64,000 bases of DNA from Synechococcus sp. UW140 (GTDB lineage Bacteria > Cyanobacteriota > Cyanobacteriia > PCC-6307 > Cyanobiaceae): NCBI RefSeq assembly GCF_900474295.1, contig NZ_UCOB01000023.1:62001-126000 (forward strand), read 5' to 3'. The notes under the pieces were generated by a model. That model searched no databases. It had not been told where the DNA came from and saw nothing but the letters and a program-made list of their open reading frames with translations. Below are positions 60,932 through 64,000 of this stretch, one piece after another. The translations under genes were made by a program, and so were the position numbers. Each line of letters begins with the position of its first letter. The stretch's first letter is position 1.

Positions 60932-62464
60932 ATGGGTGCCGGGAAAACGGCTTGGGAACGCCTCGCGGAGCACCTACGCGAAACCCAGATCATTGACTCC
61001 ATAAACAGGACGCTCTATTGGGATCAGAACACCCGGATGCCCGCTGGAGGCGCCCCCTGGCGAGGCGAGCAACTGACGCTGCTGGCCCGTCAGTTGCATC
61101 AGCGCCAGAGTTCGGCTGATTACGCCGCGCTTGTCGCTGAAGCTCGTGCTGATTGGCAGCATGCCCGCCGCCTTGAGCAGCTCTCAGAGCTTGAGGAACA
61201 GGAGCGGGGCAGGAATCTGGAGCTGCTGGAGCAGGATCTGCGCCGTCAGCAGCGGCAGGATCCAGAGTTGGTGGCAGCCCTCGCTACCGCAAAGGCTGAA
61301 GGGTATGACTGCTGGCAGCAAGCACGTGCCAGCAATGATTTTCCTTTGTTCGCACCGGCACTTCGCTGTCTGATTGGTTTGCGTCAGGAGCAGTCTCGTC
61401 AGTTGGATGAGCCTCGAGGCTGCTGGGAGACCCTGGCTCAACCGTTCGAACCTGATCTGCGCCTCGATCGCCTGCTTGAGCTCTTCGCTCCCTTGCGCCA
61501 GCGCTTGCCGGAACTGCTCGATCAGGTGCAGGCAGCACCATCGACTCGTGGTGTCGATTGGGATCTCAGTGCAGACCAGCAGCACCGTTTGTGTGATCAG
61601 CTCTTGAAGGAATGGGGCCGTGATCCAGCGATCACCTGTGTGGCTACTTCACCTCACCCGTTCTCGATCACGCTCGGTCCGCGTGACTTCCGTCTCACCA
61701 CAAGGGTGGTCACCGGTCAACCCCTCTCCTGTTTCCTGGCGACCGCTCATGAGTGGGGGCATTCCCTTTATGAGCAGGGATTGCCTCCTGCCAGTCATCA
61801 ATGGTTCGCCTGGCCGTTGGGGCAGGCCACATCCATGGCGGTGCATGAAAGTCAGTCCCTGTTTTGGGAGAACAGAGTGGCGCGCAGTGAAGCGTTTGCG
61901 CAGCGTTGGTGGCAGCGTTTTGCTGCCGAGGGGTCGCCTCTTGATTCCGCCACGATGTTGTGGCGGGCCATGAATCCGATTGTTCCGGGTCCGAATCGAG
62001 TGGAGTCGGATGAGCTCAGCTATGGGCTTCACATCATGATCCGTACAGACCTTGAGTTGGCGTTGCTGGAGCAGGGGTTGCCTGTGGAGGACCTCCCGCG
62101 GGAATGGAACCGTCGCTATGGCGAGCTGCTTGGCGTCACCCCTGCCGACGATGCCCAGGGTTGCCTTCAGGACGTTCACTGGAGTGAGGGCCTTTTCGGC
62201 TATTTCCCTTCCTATCTTTTGGGGCACTTGGTCAGTGCTCAGCTCAGTGAGGCGATGACGGCAGACATCGGTCCTCCTGAGCAGCACGTGGCCAGCGGTG
62301 ATGTCAGACCTCTGCTCGCCTGGTTGAGAGACAAGGTGCATTCCGTGGGGCGGGCTCTGAATGCAGAGGATCTCGTGGCGGAGGTGAGTGGTCATCCCTT
62401 GTCCAGCCAGCCCTTCCTCACCTATCTCGAAGCGAAGCTGATCCAATTGCGCGCCGCTGGCTGA
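60932..62464 (+). CDS. Carboxypeptidase Taq, M32 family
   Basis: This 510-residue zinc metallocarboxypeptidase has TAHEWGHSLYEQGLP (HExxH, about residue 272) and AVHESQSLFWEN (Glu ligand region, about residue 302). The middle motif ITLGPRDFRLTTRV (about residue 247) and the closing YFPSYLLGHLVSAQL, which fits the M32 substrate loop, are also present. The N-terminus WERLAEHLRETQIIDSINRT has the helical clamp. It removes C-terminal residues with broad specificity in the cytosol. The upstream frame begins at ATG 60932 with no strong ribosome site. Confidence 0.95.
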   Translation: MGAGKTAWERLAEHLRETQIIDSINRTLYWDQNTRMPAGGAPWRGEQLTLLARQLHQRQSSADYAALVAEARADWQHARRLEQLSELEEQERGRNLELLEQDLRRQQRQDPELVAALATAKAEGYDCWQQARASNDFPLFAPALRCLIGLRQEQSRQLDEPRGCWETLAQPFEPDLRLDRLLELFAPLRQRLPELLDQVQAAPSTRGVDWDLSADQQHRLCDQLLKEWGRDPAITCVATSPHPFSITLGPRDFRLTTRVVTGQPLSCFLATAHEWGHSLYEQGLPPASHQWFAWPLGQATSMAVHESQSLFWENRVARSEAFAQRWWQRFAAEGSPLDSATMLWRAMNPIVPGPNRVESDELSYGLHIMIRTDLELALLEQGLPVEDLPREWNRRYGELLGVTPADDAQGCLQDVHWSEGLFGYFPSYLLGHLVSAQLSEAMTADIGPPEQHVASGDVRPLLAWLRDKVHSVGRALNAEDLVAEVSGHPLSSQPFLTYLEAKLIQLRAAG

Positions 62465-62520
62465 TTGAGGCCGGCATCTCAGGCTGTGCTTGCGGTGGCT
62501 CGACAGGCTGCTTGAAACCC

Positions 62521-62826
62521 ATGCGAAGGTGGATCACAGCGCAGCCCGACTGGCTTCCGATCGCCTGGATCAAGCTGATGGAACCAATTCAACAAGGTTT
62601 GGAACAGTCGTTTGAGAGTGAGCGCTTGTCGCGATGGATTCGTGAATGTCAGGACATCGACGAGTTGCGCGAGGCGGCGCTTGCCTTGCTGAAACAGCTT
62701 GATCAACAGAAATCGGCTCGTGCATGGTTGGCTGCTCGAGCCTCAGAGTCTGAGAATGCGAAACTCAACATCCTGGCTGAGTTGATCAAGAAAAGCGATT
62801 TATCGGATGAGTCGCCAGAAACGTAG
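62521..62826 (+). CDS. Small helical hypothetical protein, ~101 aa
   Basis: From MRRWITAQPDWLPIAWIKLM the protein is helical and charged (GLEQSFESERLSRWIRECQD, AALALLKQLDQQKSARAW) and ends in acidic residues. No signal peptide. A longer TTG-started version adds three residues. It follows the carboxypeptidase by 56 bases on the same strand and may be co-transcribed. Family unknown. Confidence 0.6.
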   Translation: MRRWITAQPDWLPIAWIKLMEPIQQGLEQSFESERLSRWIRECQDIDELREAALALLKQLDQQKSARAWLAARASESENAKLNILAELIKKSDLSDESPET

Positions 62827-62879
62827 TCAGACAAAGGGTTTCTAGAAGAGTCTGTTTTAGATGCACTTACAACTTGCAC

Positions 62880-63020
62880 TTACTCATCTGGGTCTGGGAA
62901 CAGGTTGCCTTCTTGGTCCAGCACCTCCACGACTTGGACGACCTTGAGGTACTGACAACCGACGTCCTCTTCATCGACCTCTTCGATCTGATGGCGTTTG
63001 AGGTACTTAGAGGCACTCAT
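62880..63020 (-). CDS. Small acidic hypothetical protein, 46 aa
   Basis: The frame starts MSASKYLKRHQIEEVDEEDV and continues GCQYLKVVQVVEVLDQEGNLF with an acidic end (PDPDE). Its ATG overlaps the stop of the coiled-coil gene by four bases (ATGA), a strong sign of coupled translation. The family is unknown. It is the last gene of a minus-strand series. Confidence 0.55.
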   Translation of the reverse strand: MSASKYLKRHQIEEVDEEDVGCQYLKVVQVVEVLDQEGNLFPDPDE

Positions 63021-63262
63021 GACCCAACCGGGGTTGAGTGGCTACGAAGGTTGGCACCAGTGATGTTGAGATTAATATCTATCTGATTTGAAGAGAGGGA
63101 TTGTGCTGAGGTCTTCAGAGCCTCCAGATCAGCAATCTGTTGGGGGATACGGTCTAGTTCAGCCTGTAGTGCTTCAAGTTGTGCTGTGTAATTAGTTTGT
63201 GCAGCAAGAAGGTCCTGGATTTGATCTTCAATACCATCAACAATCTGAGCGTAATTTGACAT
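63017..63262 (-). CDS. Coiled-coil protein, 81 aa
   Basis: It begins MSNYAQIVDGIEDQIQDLLA. A heptad pattern (LAAQTNYTAQLEALQAELDR, IPQQIADLEALKTSAQSLSS) runs through most of its length, followed by a Ser/Asn-rich beta-like end (IDINLNITGANLRS). No cysteines. It is accessory-like, possibly phage-derived, but no hallmark is present. Its ATG overlaps the previous stop by one base (TAATG). Confidence 0.6.
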   Translation of the reverse strand: MSNYAQIVDGIEDQIQDLLAAQTNYTAQLEALQAELDRIPQQIADLEALKTSAQSLSSNQIDINLNITGANLRSHSTPVGS

Positions 63263-63447
63263 TAGGTTTTTAGGTTAACAAGATTTTTCTTGTGGCCATC
63301 GATCTTGAGAAAAGAAATCCACTGCTGAATGGATCGGCTAGTCATGTGAGTGATTTTGGCGTGACTCTGACCGACAAGGTATTTGCTGTAAGCGTTACCA
63401 AGTCTCTGTGCCGTTAGGTGAGCTTCATTGAGATCGTCTATCAGCAA
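63262..63447 (-). CDS. Small basic protein, 61 aa
   Basis: TTG-started protein with helical, basic sequence (AHLTAQRLGNAYSKYLVGQS, HAKITHMTSRSIQQWISFLK) and a Lys-rich end. GGGAG is found directly before the TTG, too close for normal spacing, so the true start might differ. No family recognised. It could alternatively be the C-terminal half of a gene split by a frameshift from the 32-aa frame upstream. Confidence 0.45.
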   Translation of the reverse strand: MLIDDLNEAHLTAQRLGNAYSKYLVGQSHAKITHMTSRSIQQWISFLKIDGHKKNLVNLKT

Positions 63448-63453
63448 CTCCCT

Positions 63454-63552
63454 TTAAATGTCAGAAGCCGTACGAAGACCAGACAAAGCAGACGCAAACT
63501 TGATATGAGCTGCATCTACCTGAATGGTGATGTAGGTAATATTAGTGTTCAT
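63454..63552 (-). CDS. Very short ORF, 32 aa, upstream in the same series
   Basis: An ATG frame encodes MNTNITYITIQVDAAHIKFA and SALSGLRTASDI, ending six bases before the next start. AT-rich codons match the neighbours. It may be an independent peptide or the broken N-terminus of the 61-aa protein. No ribosome site with good spacing was seen. Confidence 0.35.
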   Translation of the reverse strand: MNTNITYITIQVDAAHIKFASALSGLRTASDI

Positions 63553-63877
63553 TTATAGTTAATTAGGTAATACCGTCAGCTGGGGTTGCACCAACTTTGC
63601 TATTGTTTGAGGTGATCAGTATCCACCCTTTGCTGACCCAATAGCTCAGGGCTAGCTCCTGACGGCTTGGAGAGCCAACAACAGCTTAATGCGATTAAAC
63701 TAACTGTTGACTCAAAGTCTTTCAGGCAGGCCGAGGTCTGCATCACAAGCTACTCTGAATTTCCCTTGAGCAACTGAGACATCGAAACTCCTCGTAAGGA
63801 TGGCAAGGAGGAGGGTCTCCCCGAGATTTATTTATTGGGCTGGTGCTAAAGCTCAGCATCAGTTGTAATTAATTTGA
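63553..63877. other. AT-rich spacer of the terminal cassette
   Basis: These 325 bases contain no credible gene. A GGAGGGTCTCC element near 63811-63821 could form a small stem but lacks a proper T-tract. The region separates two parts of the minus-strand series and may contain its promoter. Confidence 0.4.
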
Positions 63878-64000
63878 TTATGCGTAGCAGTTTGCTCTCA
63901 GGTGGAAAGTGCCTGCATAAAGCTTGTCATCTTCATTCTCTGCTCCTATGACCTTGGTAATATATTTATTGAGATCGTGACTCAAATGCTCGTCAGCATC
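63878..64000 (-). CDS. C-terminal fragment of a gene running off the window
   Basis: The last 40 codons of a minus-strand gene read through to the window end: HLSHDLNKYITKVIGAENED followed by DKLYAGTFHLRANCYA and stop. An acidic/aromatic, AT-rich tail. No family can be assigned from this piece. It shares strand and base composition with the small genes beside it. Confidence 0.5.
   Translation of the reverse strand, partial: DADEHLSHDLNKYITKVIGAENEDDKLYAGTFHLRANCYA

Noticed and set aside
63640-63700. Possible tRNA-like fragment (AGCTCAGGGCTAG)
   Set aside because: No complete acceptor, anticodon or T arm could be folded.

Overview
The window looks like a marine picocyanobacterial chromosome, most likely a Synechococcus of the marine Synechococcus/Prochlorococcus group. 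The evidence is photosystem I genes (psaF, psaJ), cytochrome b6f genes (petC, petA), a high-light-inducible protein, and a 62-residue protein that I recognise from memory as the hyperconserved protein PSHCP, known only from this group. Genes are densely packed, GC-rich and often overlapping. I see no CRISPR array, insertion sequence, rRNA gene or integrase. Three tRNA genes are present (Val-CAC, Asp-GUC, Trp-CCA).

Layout. 0-31 kb is a core block: fabG (partial), a TrkA-type K+ channel, a glycosyltransferase-9-like protein, ispD, LD-carboxypeptidase, a UbiA prenyltransferase, exopolyphosphatase, a RodZ-like protein, cobM, lgt, petA, petC, a DUF3067 protein, tatC, an NFACT (Rqc2-like) protein, gmk, psaJ, psaF, tsaD, hli, pilT, wecB, a cation/proton antiporter, gltX, a LysR-like regulator, PSHCP, rplS, map, an SDR, a DRTGG protein, an SLOG-fold protein, a divergent NfeD/SPFH pair and a deoxyribosyltransferase-like protein. 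tatC lies next to petC, whose product carries a twin-arginine signal.

31-38 kb is an accessory stretch of short, mostly exported proteins without recognisable families, plus a short cupin, a YajQ protein and long sparsely coded spacers. 37.7-44 kb holds two outer-membrane proteins (DUF481 and an OprB-type porin), hemL, a glcD-type oxidase and xth. 45-51.7 kb is a plus-strand run of six genes, five of whose junctions overlap or nearly touch: a conserved hypothetical, an orphan M41-type protease domain, larC, a UPF0104 membrane protein, a phytase-like esterase and a PhoX-family phosphatase. It is met head-on by an iron-type ABC permease that has a Fur-box-like sequence upstream.

53.4-60.9 kb carries a tiny membrane protein, a histidine-rich CobW GTPase, a pterin dehydratase, a histone-deacetylase-family enzyme, many small exported or membrane proteins and a Nif11-like peptide precursor with a Gly-Gly site and a seven-residue tail. 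60.9-62.8 kb has an M32 carboxypeptidase and a small hypothetical gene. The last 1.2 kb is AT-rich and holds a minus-strand series of very short, coupled genes with an accessory or phage-like look, running off the window end.

Several genes too short for ordinary ORF calling were read directly: psaJ (38 aa), a 48-aa membrane protein at 53.5 kb, a 36-aa one at 35.9 kb, a 27-aa one at 60.6 kb and two small genes near 63 kb. Family names rest on motif recognition, not on database searches.
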